DNA from: Bacillota bacterium
Lineage (GTDB): Bacteria; Bacillota; Clostridia; Lachnospirales; Lachnospiraceae
DNA: 64,000 bases
Assembly: GCA_023439125.1 (NCBI GenBank)
Contig: JAEXOU010000006.1
Span: 124,001 to 188,000 of the forward strand
Reading direction: 5' to 3'
The translations under genes and the position numbers were made by a program. The notes beneath the pieces are model-generated. The model searched no databases. It was given only the letters and a program-made list of their open reading frames with translations, and was not told where the DNA came from. Positions 53,933-61,182 of this stretch are shown in pieces (the stretch's first letter is position 1; every line of letters starts with the position of its first letter).

Positions 53933-55247
53933 GTCTGTACTTGAGAATATACAACCTGATGAAAATCTAATTAAGAATACTGAAATGTTATTAAAAAGTA
54001 AGGACTCACAGAAAAAATTCCATCTAAATAAATTATTGATAGCAGCCTGTTTATCAATTATTTTAGTTACACTTACGTTTTCCACCTATAGATATAATCA
54101 ACCTGTGGCATATATTTGCATTGACGTGAATCCAAGCCTTGAGTTGGTACTGAATAAGTTTGATCGGGTTATTGATGTAGTCTATTTTAATGATGAGGCG
54201 AAGAATCTAGTATCAATAAAAGAGATACATTCTCTTAAACCAGCTGAGGCAATTAATCTAATATTGGATAAGGTTAGTAGTAGAGGTTATTTATCTAGCA
54301 GTTCGGATTCTGTTGTTTCAATTGCAATGTATAGTAATAATGTAGATAGATCAATACAACTAATGGAAGAGAGTATTAAGGATGTTGATTATAATTTTAA
54401 ATCAATCAACATTGTTTCCTATACAGTTTCAACAGACTTAAAGAAGGAAGCTGACTCACTTTCAATAAGTTTTGGAAAGCTCAATCTTATTAAAATTATA
54501 CAACACTTAGATAAGTCAGTTGCAGTAGAAGACTATAGGGATGTTTCCATAACATCTATAATGAATGATATCCTATATCTTGTTTCAGATGAGAATACTA
54601 ATGTTGATGATAAAACAAAAGAAAGTATAAAAGATTATATTAATTCTATCCAAGTAAATGAGAATCGTGGTATCCACATTGGAAAAGAGTATGTACAGGA
54701 TGATAACTCTGATCAGGCAGTTGATGATTCACAAAAGGTGAGTGACGAAGTTCCATCCACACAGAAATTTCAAAAAGAAGATGAGAAAATTAGTAATACC
54801 ACTGAGCCTTTCGTAGTACAACAACCAGTTAAAGTTGAGAAAGAGGAATCCGAAAGTCAGGTTCAAGCGGCACAGGAATCAGCAAAAACCGAGAAAGAAA
54901 AAGCCGAATCCGAAGCTTTAGTAGCACAAGAGGCAGCAAAAGCGGAGAAAGAGAAGGTCGAATCCGAAGCTTTAGCAGCACAAGAGGCAGTAAAAGCGGA
55001 GAAAGAGAAGGCCGAATCCGAAGCTTTAGCAGCACAAGAGGCGGCAAAAGTGGAGAAAGAGAAAGCGGAAGCAGAAGCTCAAGCAGCGCAGGAGGCAGCA
55101 AAAGCGGAGAAAGAGAAGGCGGAAGCAGAAGCTCAAGCAGCACAGGAGGCAGCAAAAGCGGAAAAAGAGAAGGCGGAAGCAGAAGCCCTGGCAGCGCAGG
55201 AGGTAGCAAAAGCCGAAAAAGAGCGAGCCGAAGCAGAAAAACAATAA
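53922..55247 (+). CDS. RsgI-like anti-sigma factor with long Ala/Glu/Lys repeat tail
   Basis: 441 residues. A short cytoplasmic part (1-40) precedes a membrane helix (about 42-60), then a juxtamembrane domain with ICIDVNPSLELVLNKFDRVI, a hallmark of RsgI-type anti-sigma factors. Residues about 60-250 form the rest of the extracytoplasmic domain. The last 130 or so residues are seven 18-residue repeats of the type AQEAAKAEKEKAEAEALA, a TolA-like helix. ATG at 53922 (AGGTG 7 nt before) is preferred over GTG at 53913. It lacks the carbohydrate-binding modules known from clostridial RsgI proteins. Confidence 0.8.
   Translation: MSIRSVLENIQPDENLIKNTEMLLKSKDSQKKFHLNKLLIAACLSIILVTLTFSTYRYNQPVAYICIDVNPSLELVLNKFDRVIDVVYFNDEAKNLVSIKEIHSLKPAEAINLILDKVSSRGYLSSSSDSVVSIAMYSNNVDRSIQLMEESIKDVDYNFKSINIVSYTVSTDLKKEADSLSISFGKLNLIKIIQHLDKSVAVEDYRDVSITSIMNDILYLVSDENTNVDDKTKESIKDYINSIQVNENRGIHIGKEYVQDDNSDQAVDDSQKVSDEVPSTQKFQKEDEKISNTTEPFVVQQPVKVEKEESESQVQAAQESAKTEKEKAESEALVAQEAAKAEKEKVESEALAAQEAVKAEKEKAESEALAAQEAAKVEKEKAEAEAQAAQEAAKAEKEKAEAEAQAAQEAAKAEKEKAEAEALAAQEVAKAEKERAEAEKQ
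54860..55238 (+). repeat. 54-nt tandem coding repeat, about seven units
   Basis: Each unit encodes 18 residues (AQEAAKAEKEKAEAEALA type). Neighbouring units differ by few bases, suggesting recent expansion. The GC-rich repeat produces a long antisense reading frame that is not a gene. Confidence 0.85.
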
Positions 55248-55281
55248 TTTTAGGGATATGCAAGGTTAACTGTCTTTCATT

Positions 55282-55339
55282 CGTATTATATATGTAAGAC
55301 AAATACAGGGTAAATGAAATATTTGTCTTAAATAATACG
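55282..55339. promoter_or_regulatory. Inverted repeat between the anti-sigma and secreted-protein genes
   Basis: CGTATTAT..AAGACAAATA (55282-55305, with a 4-nt insertion) is complementary to TATTTGTCTTAAATAATACG (55320-55339). It lies just upstream of the ribosome binding site of the next gene and may be an attenuator, RNA-processing site or operator. Confidence 0.5.
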
Positions 55340-55360
55340 AAAAATAAGGAGGAAGTTATA

Positions 55361-56392
55361 ATGATCAAGATGAAAGCATTTGTAGTGGCAATGGTTGCAG
55401 TAACATTGCTTGGAACAAGTGGGGATGCAAAGGCATGTACAGATACGCAAGAAAAGAAAGTATGTTTCGAAGTTGAGAAGGCAGTAGCGGAGGCAGAAGC
55501 TGCTAGTAGGGTGGCAAAAGAACAAGCAGAAGCCGCTTGTAAGGCTGCAAAAGAACAGGCAGAAGCCGCTTGTAAGGCTACAAAAGAACAAGCAAAAGCC
55601 TCAGAAGCACAGGCAACAGTTACTAGTATAGCTGCCAAGGAGCAGAATAATTTCGCCACAACTCAATTTATTTTTCCTACTCCAGTGATCCCAGTAATAC
55701 CAGAGATTCCCGCTATACCAGCGATACCAGCTATTCCAGAGATTCCGGTCATACCAGAGCTTCCAGAGACACCAGTAATTCCAGAGTTTCCGGTAATTCC
55801 AGAAATTCCAGAGACACCAGTAATTCCAGTTAATCCAGTTGAACCAGAGCTTCCGAGTATATCTGATAATTTAATTAGCAGATTTGTAGACCCGAATAAT
55901 GGAGACATAATTGAAACCTATGTTAATGCCCAGACGAATGAAGTTACTACAAATGTGATATGTGCAAGAAAGGATGCGGCTGATACAATTACGATCACAA
56001 GTCCATCAGGGACTGACACTACGATTACTGGAGATAGTGATACTTTTAAATGTAATGTTGGATACTATGGAAACGCTATTTCACCAGTTAATACTTCTCC
56101 TGATTACAAATCATCAATAAAAATTCAGTTACGGAATTCTTCCGTAATGACAGGCGAAATTAACAGCAACAATAAGGTACAATTTATTTCGTTGACTATA
56201 GATAAGTCTTCCAAATGGATTGTAGAAGGAACTGCATACTTAACGGTACTTATGAATGAAGACACATCTTTATCTAATATAGTAGATAACGGAAATACTA
56301 TATACTATGATTCTTCAGATAGTGCAAATGGGTGGTTAGAAGGAAAGACACATACACTCAGTGGTGGTGGAAAGTTAATGCCAATTAAGTAA
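55361..56392 (+). CDS. Secreted repeat protein (Ala-rich coil, PxI repeat, C-terminal beta domain)
   Basis: 343 residues. A signal peptide probably ends near DAKA (residue 25). Then come an Ala/Glu/Lys coil with repeats of AKEQAEAACKA (about 40-85), a Pro-Ile-rich stretch of about 17 PxI tripeptides (about 104-165), and a C-terminal beta-rich domain (TITITSPSGTDTTITG ... SKWIVEGTAYLTVL ... LSGGGKLMPIK) like those in clostridial surface adhesins. Exported, perhaps wall-associated through the Pro-rich stalk. Strong AAGGAGGA. Probably in one operon with the sigma and anti-sigma genes. Function unknown. Confidence 0.75.
   Translation: MIKMKAFVVAMVAVTLLGTSGDAKACTDTQEKKVCFEVEKAVAEAEAASRVAKEQAEAACKAAKEQAEAACKATKEQAKASEAQATVTSIAAKEQNNFATTQFIFPTPVIPVIPEIPAIPAIPAIPEIPVIPELPETPVIPEFPVIPEIPETPVIPVNPVEPELPSISDNLISRFVDPNNGDIIETYVNAQTNEVTTNVICARKDAADTITITSPSGTDTTITGDSDTFKCNVGYYGNAISPVNTSPDYKSSIKIQLRNSSVMTGEINSNNKVQFISLTIDKSSKWIVEGTAYLTVLMNEDTSLSNIVDNGNTIYYDSSDSANGWLEGKTHTLSGGGKLMPIK
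55675..55860 (+). repeat. 9-nt coding repeat (PxI tripeptides)
   Basis: Degenerate CCAGNNATT/ATACCAGCG units encode the Pro-x-Ile stalk of the secreted protein. Confidence 0.75.
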
Positions 56393-56501
56393 AAATATAA
56401 ATAGAACAATTATATTAAATGCAGCTGTGGTACTGATTTTGAGTGCGCAGCTGTGTTTATGTTCAAACAAAAATTACTAGAAACCAACAGACAAAAAGCG
56501 C

Positions 56502-56530
56502 TTGCTTAACAATAGCTTGTATGTTATAAT
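56502..56530 (+). promoter_or_regulatory. Promoter of the rpsF-ssb-rpsR operon
   Basis: TTGCTT (56502-56507) and TATAAT (56525-56530) are 17 nt apart, about 75 nt before the rpsF start. A UCUUUUAAAAAAAGGG-type hairpin follows in the leader. Confidence 0.65.
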
Positions 56531-56608
56531 ATCAAATTGTGATATGTATATTTAATTCCTTGCTCTTTTAAAAAAAGGGCCAGAGACCAAAAGGAGGTGC
56601 ACGCAACT

Positions 56609-56896
56609 ATGAACAAATATGAATTAGCCTTAGTTGTAAATGCAAAAATCGAGGATGACGCTAAGAACGCTACAGTTGAAACTGTAAAAGATCTTATTAC
56701 AAGATTCGGCGGAACAATTACAAACGTTGATGATTGGGGTAAGAAGAGATTAGCTTATGAAATCCAGAAGATGAAAGAGGGTTATTACTATTTCATCCAA
56801 TTCGATGCTGATTCTACAGCTCCAAATGAAATCGAACAAAGAGTTCGTATCATGGAAAATGTAATCAGATTTTTATGCATTAGACAGGACGCATAA
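56609..56896 (+). CDS. rpsF: 30S ribosomal protein S6
   Basis: 95 residues: start MNKYELALVVN, WGKKRLAYEIQKMKEGYY, RFLCIR. ATG at 56609 has AAAGGAGGT; the GTG at 56597 lies within that site. First gene of the usual rpsF-ssb-rpsR operon. Confidence 0.97.
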   Translation: MNKYELALVVNAKIEDDAKNATVETVKDLITRFGGTITNVDDWGKKRLAYEIQKMKEGYYYFIQFDADSTAPNEIEQRVRIMENVIRFLCIRQDA

Positions 56897-56916
56897 TTAA
56901 AGGAGGTTTTCCTTAA

Positions 56917-57354
56917 ATGAATAAAGTCATTTTAATGGGTAGACTTACTAGAGATCCTGAGATTCGTTATTCTCAGGGAGCCAATTCTTTAGCAATTGCT
57001 AGATATTCTTTAGCTGTAAACCGTTCGTTTAAGCGCGATGGTGAACCGGATGCTGACTTTTTTAACTGTACTGCATTTGGTAAGAATGCAGAGTTTGCAG
57101 AGAAGTATTTCAAACAGGGTACGAAACTGCTTATTTCAGGACGTATTCAGAATGATAACTATACAAATAAAGAAGGTCAAAAAGTATATAGTGTGCAGAT
57201 TATTGTTGATGAACAAGAGTTTGCAGAAAGTAAGGCAAGTGCTTCGGAATCAGGAAATTATCAGCCTTCCGCTAGACCAACCCCTAGTGCAGCAGCTGGT
57301 GATGGATTTATGAATATTCCAGATGGAATTGATGAGGAATTACCATTTAATTAG
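56917..57354 (+). CDS. ssb: Single-stranded DNA-binding protein
   Basis: 145 residues. OB-fold (MNKVILMGRLTRDPEIRY, FNCTAFGKNAEFAEKYF), a flexible Ser/Pro/Ala linker and the conserved acidic tip DEELPFN that recruits partner proteins. AAAGGAGG precedes the start. Between rpsF and rpsR as usual. Confidence 0.97.
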   Translation: MNKVILMGRLTRDPEIRYSQGANSLAIARYSLAVNRSFKRDGEPDADFFNCTAFGKNAEFAEKYFKQGTKLLISGRIQNDNYTNKEGQKVYSVQIIVDEQEFAESKASASESGNYQPSARPTPSAAAGDGFMNIPDGIDEELPFN

Positions 57355-57425
57355 TACTGTTTGATAATGAAATGTAAAGTACCAGGAGCAAAACCTGGCA
57401 TGATTCGGATAAGGAGGAAATAATA

Positions 57426-57701
57426 ATGGCTTTTAATAAACAAGATAAAGGCGATAAGGGCGACGCTCCAATGAAGAGACGTATGACCCGTAGAAGAAAG
57501 AAAGTTTGTGTTTTCTGCGCAGATAAGACTAACGCAGGAATCGACTATAAGGATGTTAACAAATTAAAGAGATACGTTTCCGAAAGAGGAAAGATCCTTC
57601 CTCGTCGTATTACTGGAAACTGTGCTAAGCACCAGAGAGCTCTTACAGTAGCTATCAAACGTGCTCGTCACATCGCTTTAATGCCATACACAATGGACTA
57701 A
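57426..57701 (+). CDS. rpsR: 30S ribosomal protein S18
   Basis: 91 residues with KKVCVFCADK, YKDVNKLKRYVSERGKILPRR and TGNCAKHQRALTVAIKRARH. The extra Cys motif (CVFC ... C) is the zinc-binding form. The N-terminus is about 12 residues longer than minimal S18. AAGGAGGAAA precedes the start. Confidence 0.97.
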   Translation: MAFNKQDKGDKGDAPMKRRMTRRRKKVCVFCADKTNAGIDYKDVNKLKRYVSERGKILPRRITGNCAKHQRALTVAIKRARHIALMPYTMD

Positions 57702-57770
57702 GTCCAGTAGAATCAAGGGATTCAGTAAGCAAACAATGTATTTGATACAAGTTTGATATAATTTTAAAAT

Positions 57771-57808
57771 AAAGCACTGTATACTAGAAATAGTATAGGG
57801 TGCTTTTG
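57771..57808 (+). terminator. Terminator of the rpsF-ssb-rpsR operon
   Basis: AAAGCAC..GTATACT pairs with AGTATA..GTGCTTT, followed by TTGTTTT. Confidence 0.8.
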
Positions 57809-57827
57809 TTTTATGGCTCTTTGTCAT

Positions 57828-57880
57828 AAAAAACACATTCATCTATTTCGTAATTCGAAGCAAAAATGGATGTGTTTTTT
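57828..57880. terminator. Second hairpin after rpsR
   Basis: AAAAAACACAT (57828-57838) pairs exactly with ATGTGTTTTTT (57870-57880). Bidirectional terminator shape; the function of a second one here is unclear. Confidence 0.6.
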
Positions 57881-58015
57881 AGTTGTGATATATGATTATA
57901 GTTCATGAGTAAAATTAAAATTTGTGTAAAGAATGTAAAACATTCACAATTTAATATTGATAGTTGGAACAGCATGTATTACAATAAGCTCAAATCAAAT
58001 CCATGGAGGATGTGC

Positions 58016-58882
58016 ATGTTAACATATAAGGTTAGCAATATTATCTCTAATAAAGAACAAATAAAGTGCGTACTTAATGATATGTCATGGCTTAAAAATA
58101 AGCTTGATGAAATTATTACTTCGGAATTTCACTTTGTAATTTCGGATAGCTCATATTCTGATTTTAAGCAACAAGTTAATGACTATTCAAATCTTCTAGG
58201 TATTGAAGCGACTATTTCGGAGCAAACAGTTGGAAAGACATTAAGTAGTTATAGAAATGGAAAATTACATACCGTAGTTATTATTCGCCTATTCATTTTT
58301 AAAAATTTGGTTTATAGTATTGATAAGTATATACATAATAATGAAAATATCGGTAGTAATGATTCGTCAATTGGTTTTAGTACAGTATTCCATGAGATTG
58401 GCCAAGTGGTTGAAGAACAAGTCTTGAATAAGTTTGACATATCTGAAAATATGTTATGTCTTGGTAAAAGTGATGCTGAGCGGTATGGGATATTAATGGC
58501 GAAAAACAATATTAGTGAATATAATGCGGACAGATTTATGATGAAAATATCAGATGAAAACAATATACCATACAATATTACACATCAATTTGAGAAAGAA
58601 ATATTAATTGATTTATTAAACGATGAGTTAAGTAATAATACAATCTCATGGATCATTAATGTAATGTATCATTTTATGAGATATATAGCGTATAATCATC
58701 ACAATAAGTTATATTATAATTATGATAGTATAATTGACACAAAGAATGAAGCAAAATTCCATGGTTTATTTATATACATTGAAGGAATAATAGTTAATGG
58801 TGTAGACAAAAAAAATACAAAAGAGATCTTGCTTCAAACATATGAAACAATGATGTCAGTATATAGTAAACTTTTTTGTTAA
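58016..58882 (+). CDS. Orphan hypothetical protein with a degenerate HExxH-like motif
   Basis: 288 residues, AT-rich codons, no signal peptide. Around residues 120-130 lies FSTVFHEIGQVVEEQV, resembling the zinc-metallopeptidase helix HEIGH but with Gln for the second His; further on, EYNADRFMMKIS resembles the third-ligand segment of such enzymes. I do not recognise a family. ATG at 58016 has GGAGG 6 nt before; the frame is open from 57905. A terminator with a TTCG loop follows. Its position after rpsR is not conserved in my knowledge, so it may be an insertion. Confidence 0.6.
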   Translation: MLTYKVSNIISNKEQIKCVLNDMSWLKNKLDEIITSEFHFVISDSSYSDFKQQVNDYSNLLGIEATISEQTVGKTLSSYRNGKLHTVVIIRLFIFKNLVYSIDKYIHNNENIGSNDSSIGFSTVFHEIGQVVEEQVLNKFDISENMLCLGKSDAERYGILMAKNNISEYNADRFMMKISDENNIPYNITHQFEKEILIDLLNDELSNNTISWIINVMYHFMRYIAYNHHNKLYYNYDSIIDTKNEAKFHGLFIYIEGIIVNGVDKKNTKEILLQTYETMMSVYSKLFC

Positions 58883-58893
58883 AAATTTTTACC

Positions 58894-58925
58894 AACTATC
58901 AATATTCGTATTGGTAGTTTTTTAT
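58894..58925 (+). terminator. Terminator with TTCG tetraloop
   Basis: AACTATCAATA-TTCG-TATTGGTAGTT then a T run. One G-T pair; ends the orphan gene. Confidence 0.88.
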
Positions 58926-58957
58926 ATACGAGGAAATTCCTGTGAATTTCCTTATAT
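58924..58957. repeat. 34-nt palindrome (type P), copy 2
   Basis: Near copy of 38761-38794: TATACGAGGAAATTCC then GTGAATTTCCTTATATA, imperfect only at a few positions. Directly after a terminator, as with copy 1. Confidence 0.75.
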
Positions 58958-58961
58958 ATAA

Positions 58962-59028
58962 AAAGTGCTCCACAGGATGCGCACTACGCTACGCTACAGC
59001 GTGGAGCAAAAGCTGTGCTTTGGCTTTC
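58962..59028. repeat. Type B-like hairpin-rich element, divergent copy
   Basis: GTGCTCCACAGGATGCGCAC and the following TACGCTACGCTACAGCGTGG have the same general layout as the type B start (hairpin plus GGATG), ending with AAAGCTGTGCTTTGGCTTT. GC-rich amid AT-rich sequence. Similarity to type B is by eye and partial. Confidence 0.5.
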
Positions 59029-59076
59029 TAACCATAAAAAAGTAGGATGTGATACCACAGTGTCACGACTTTAACT

Positions 59077-59118
59077 AAGACCGTCATATAAACTTTAGTT
59101 TATTTGGTGGTCTTTTTG
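59077..59118 (+). terminator. Free-standing terminator-like hairpin
   Basis: AGACC pairs with GGTCT and ATAAACT with AGTTTAT inside, then TTTTT. No gene of its own was seen upstream; possibly left behind by a lost gene. Confidence 0.55.
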
Positions 59119-59160
59119 CTTCATGACAAGGAAAAGTTCGCGAAGCCTTCACATATAAAA

Positions 59161-59244
59161 TTATTCACATAATTCACCTTCTTCTGGTATGTATTCACCA
59201 GTTACCTCTATTATATTGTAAAAAAGCCTTTTATGTAAACGTGA
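59161..59244 (-). pseudogene. Possible C-terminal gene remnant
   Basis: On the minus strand an open stretch ends in NIIEVTGEYIPEEGELCE and a stop. This reads like the C-terminus of a real protein, but a stop codon a few codons upstream and the lack of a start suggest a fragment. The parent family is not identified. Confidence 0.3.
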
Positions 59245-59395
59245 GGATTATTTTATCGATTAAATCTTATAATGATGACATGATTGTATAAAAAGTTTAT
59301 AATTATGATTATGTTATATTCCTTTATTTATTCACTTGAAAAAAAGGGGTTATTTCTAAGTACATAAATTATAATGAGATTAGAGGTGAGGTAAA
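59245..59395 (+). promoter_or_regulatory. Upstream region of the AraC/GyrI-type regulator
   Basis: AT-rich stretch with no gene; it contains likely promoter elements (for example TTATAATTATGATTATGT around 59295) before the GAGGTGAGG ribosome binding site. Confidence 0.35.
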
Positions 59396-60232
59396 TTGGA
59401 TAACTGGACAAGCCGAATGAATGATATGATGGAGTATGTTGATACACATTTGAACGAGGACATTAAGGAAGAAGATGTTTCTCGCATTATGGGGTGTTCA
59501 TATGCTGCATTTCAATCATCATTCACACAAATAACAGAACTATCATTTACAGAATATATTCGAAGAAGGAAGCTTTCTCTCGCAGCTTATGATCTCCAGA
59601 ATACGGAAGAAAAGATTATAGATATAGGGATGAAGTATGGATATCAGTCTCCGGATGCTTTTTGTATTGCATTCAAACGTATGCATGGAATGACGCCATC
59701 AGATGCTCGCAAACAAGGTGTGTTGTTATCTTTTTATTGTCGCCTCCAGTTTGAAGTGAAAATTAAAGGGGTGCAGAAAATGAACTATGAGATAGTAGAA
59801 AGAGAGCCATTTAGTGTGCTTGGAATTCGAAGAACCACGCCATATGGTGGTGGTACATGGGTAATAGTCAAAAAAGATGGAAGTAATGAGGCCATGAAAG
59901 CAATTAGTGGTAAATTTTTTGATTTAGGTCTTTGCTTTGGATTCGATGAAAAAGGTGCTAATGATTACATGTGTGCTGTTGAATGGAGTGGGAAACCAGT
60001 TGGTAATTTTGATTACTATGAGTATCCTCAAGCTACTTGGCTAAGATTTCAAGTAAGTGGGTCAATTCAGCACAATGTTTTAACTTCTTTATGGAGACAG
60101 ATTAATGAGGAATTCTTGCCGCAGAGTAAATATAGTAAATGTGGCCTTCCAACGATAGAAAAGTATGTAGCATGGAATGAATTAGAAGATTTTAGTAGTG
60201 TTGAAGTCTGGATTCCAGTAAAGACTAAATAG
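59396..60232 (+). CDS. AraC-family regulator with GyrI-like effector-binding domain
   Basis: 278 residues. The N-terminal AraC double helix-turn-helix (SRIMGCSYAAFQSSF, IDIGMKYGYQSPDAFCIAFK) is followed by a GyrI-like effector domain (YEIVEREPFSVLGIRRTTPYGG to the end). The fusion is typical of Rob/BmrR-type regulators that sense small amphipathic compounds. TTG at 59396 with GAGGTGAGG. It lies 11 nt before a Cys-rich DUF3795 gene and is likely co-transcribed. Confidence 0.9.
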   Translation: MDNWTSRMNDMMEYVDTHLNEDIKEEDVSRIMGCSYAAFQSSFTQITELSFTEYIRRRKLSLAAYDLQNTEEKIIDIGMKYGYQSPDAFCIAFKRMHGMTPSDARKQGVLLSFYCRLQFEVKIKGVQKMNYEIVEREPFSVLGIRRTTPYGGGTWVIVKKDGSNEAMKAISGKFFDLGLCFGFDEKGANDYMCAVEWSGKPVGNFDYYEYPQATWLRFQVSGSIQHNVLTSLWRQINEEFLPQSKYSKCGLPTIEKYVAWNELEDFSSVEVWIPVKTK

Positions 60233-60243
60233 GGGGTGGATAA

Positions 60244-60921
60244 ATGTCAGTGGAATTTGATACATATTGTGGACTTTCTTGTTCGACTTGTGAGTTGAAA
60301 GAAAAGAATCAGTGTGGTGGATGCATAGCAACCAAAGGAAATCCTTATCATGGGACTTGTGAAGTTGCAAAGTGTGCAATTTCAAAGAATCGCAGATTCT
60401 GTGGAGAATGCTCGGAAATACCTTGTGATATTCTTAAGAAGTATTCTTTTGATCTCGAACATGGTGACAATGGTGCAAGAATCGAGAATTGTCAAAAGAT
60501 TAAGTTAGCATTAGTAAACGAAGCACGTAAGGGTGTTGATCCAGTCAGTGTCTGTGGCCACCATTGTGATTATTGCTTTATGGGGCAATGGTGTGGTGGT
60601 TGTCTAAGTAATTATAATTGCTGTTCTTATGCAACAATAAGTGAGGATGGCATTTGTCCAAACGTAAAATGTGCAAAGTCAAAATCATTAAAAGGTTGTT
60701 ATGATTGTGATGAACTAGCATCCTGCACGAAAGGGTATTATAGTAATACGAATGAATATGTTGCCAAGGCGACTGCTTTTTTTGTAAATAAGTATGGACC
60801 AGAACGATATACAAAAGCTTTAAAGACCGCAATCGACGCAGGTGAAGACTATCCTAAGTCATTTGATGCATCAGGGAGTGTTGAGGCCGCTCTAAAATTG
60901 CTAGAGAAATATCTGATATGA
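60244..60921 (+). CDS. Cys-rich DUF3795 protein
   Basis: 225 residues with two DUF3795 units: the first DTYCGLSCSTCELKEK ... CGGCIATKG ... FCGECSEIPCDIL, the second VCGHHCDYCFMGQWCGGCLS ... CYDCDELASC. About 25 cysteines suggest metal or Fe-S binding. Its function is unknown. Linked to the preceding AraC/GyrI regulator. Confidence 0.87.
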   Translation: MSVEFDTYCGLSCSTCELKEKNQCGGCIATKGNPYHGTCEVAKCAISKNRRFCGECSEIPCDILKKYSFDLEHGDNGARIENCQKIKLALVNEARKGVDPVSVCGHHCDYCFMGQWCGGCLSNYNCCSYATISEDGICPNVKCAKSKSLKGCYDCDELASCTKGYYSNTNEYVAKATAFFVNKYGPERYTKALKTAIDAGEDYPKSFDASGSVEAALKLLEKYLI

Positions 60922-61034
60922 GTAAAAGAAGATATGATAAAAGCAGACGAAATGATAGGCTTTGAAGAGTATGATTTATAAGTAATTAAGATTTTGGAAC
61001 ATTTTTAGTACAATGTGTTAAAGATTAGAAGATG

Positions 61035-61079
61035 AGACCATAATTTTACTAGAACTACTAGGTGGAATTATGGTCTTTT
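61035..61079 (+). terminator. Terminator after the DUF3795 gene
   Basis: AGACCATAATT pairs exactly with AATTATGGTCT, then TTTT. Confidence 0.85.
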
Positions 61080-61182
61080 GATGAAACGAAGCTTAGAATA
61101 ATTTTATCTTTTATTTATCTTGGAATAATGTTATAATTAAGTTTACAATGCAATACTTTTGGTTGTAAAAAGGAGCAGAAAA

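Noticed and set aside
54860..55238. CRISPR-like regular repeat spacing
   Set aside because: The 54-nt repeats are contiguous coding units without unique spacers, and no cas genes are present in the window.
54829..55659. Long antisense reading frame (276 codons) opposite the anti-sigma and secreted-protein genes
   Set aside because: It arises from the Ala/Glu/Lys codon repeats on the plus strand; Leu/Pro-rich low-complexity translation, no ribosome binding site.
55663..55908. Antisense frame with collagen-like GITGISG repeats
   Set aside because: It is the mirror of the plus-strand PxI repeat; no start signals, and the plus-strand gene has a signal peptide and strong ribosome binding site.
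57038..57313. Plus-strand frame inside ssb
   Set aside because: Out-of-frame shadow of a clearly conserved gene.
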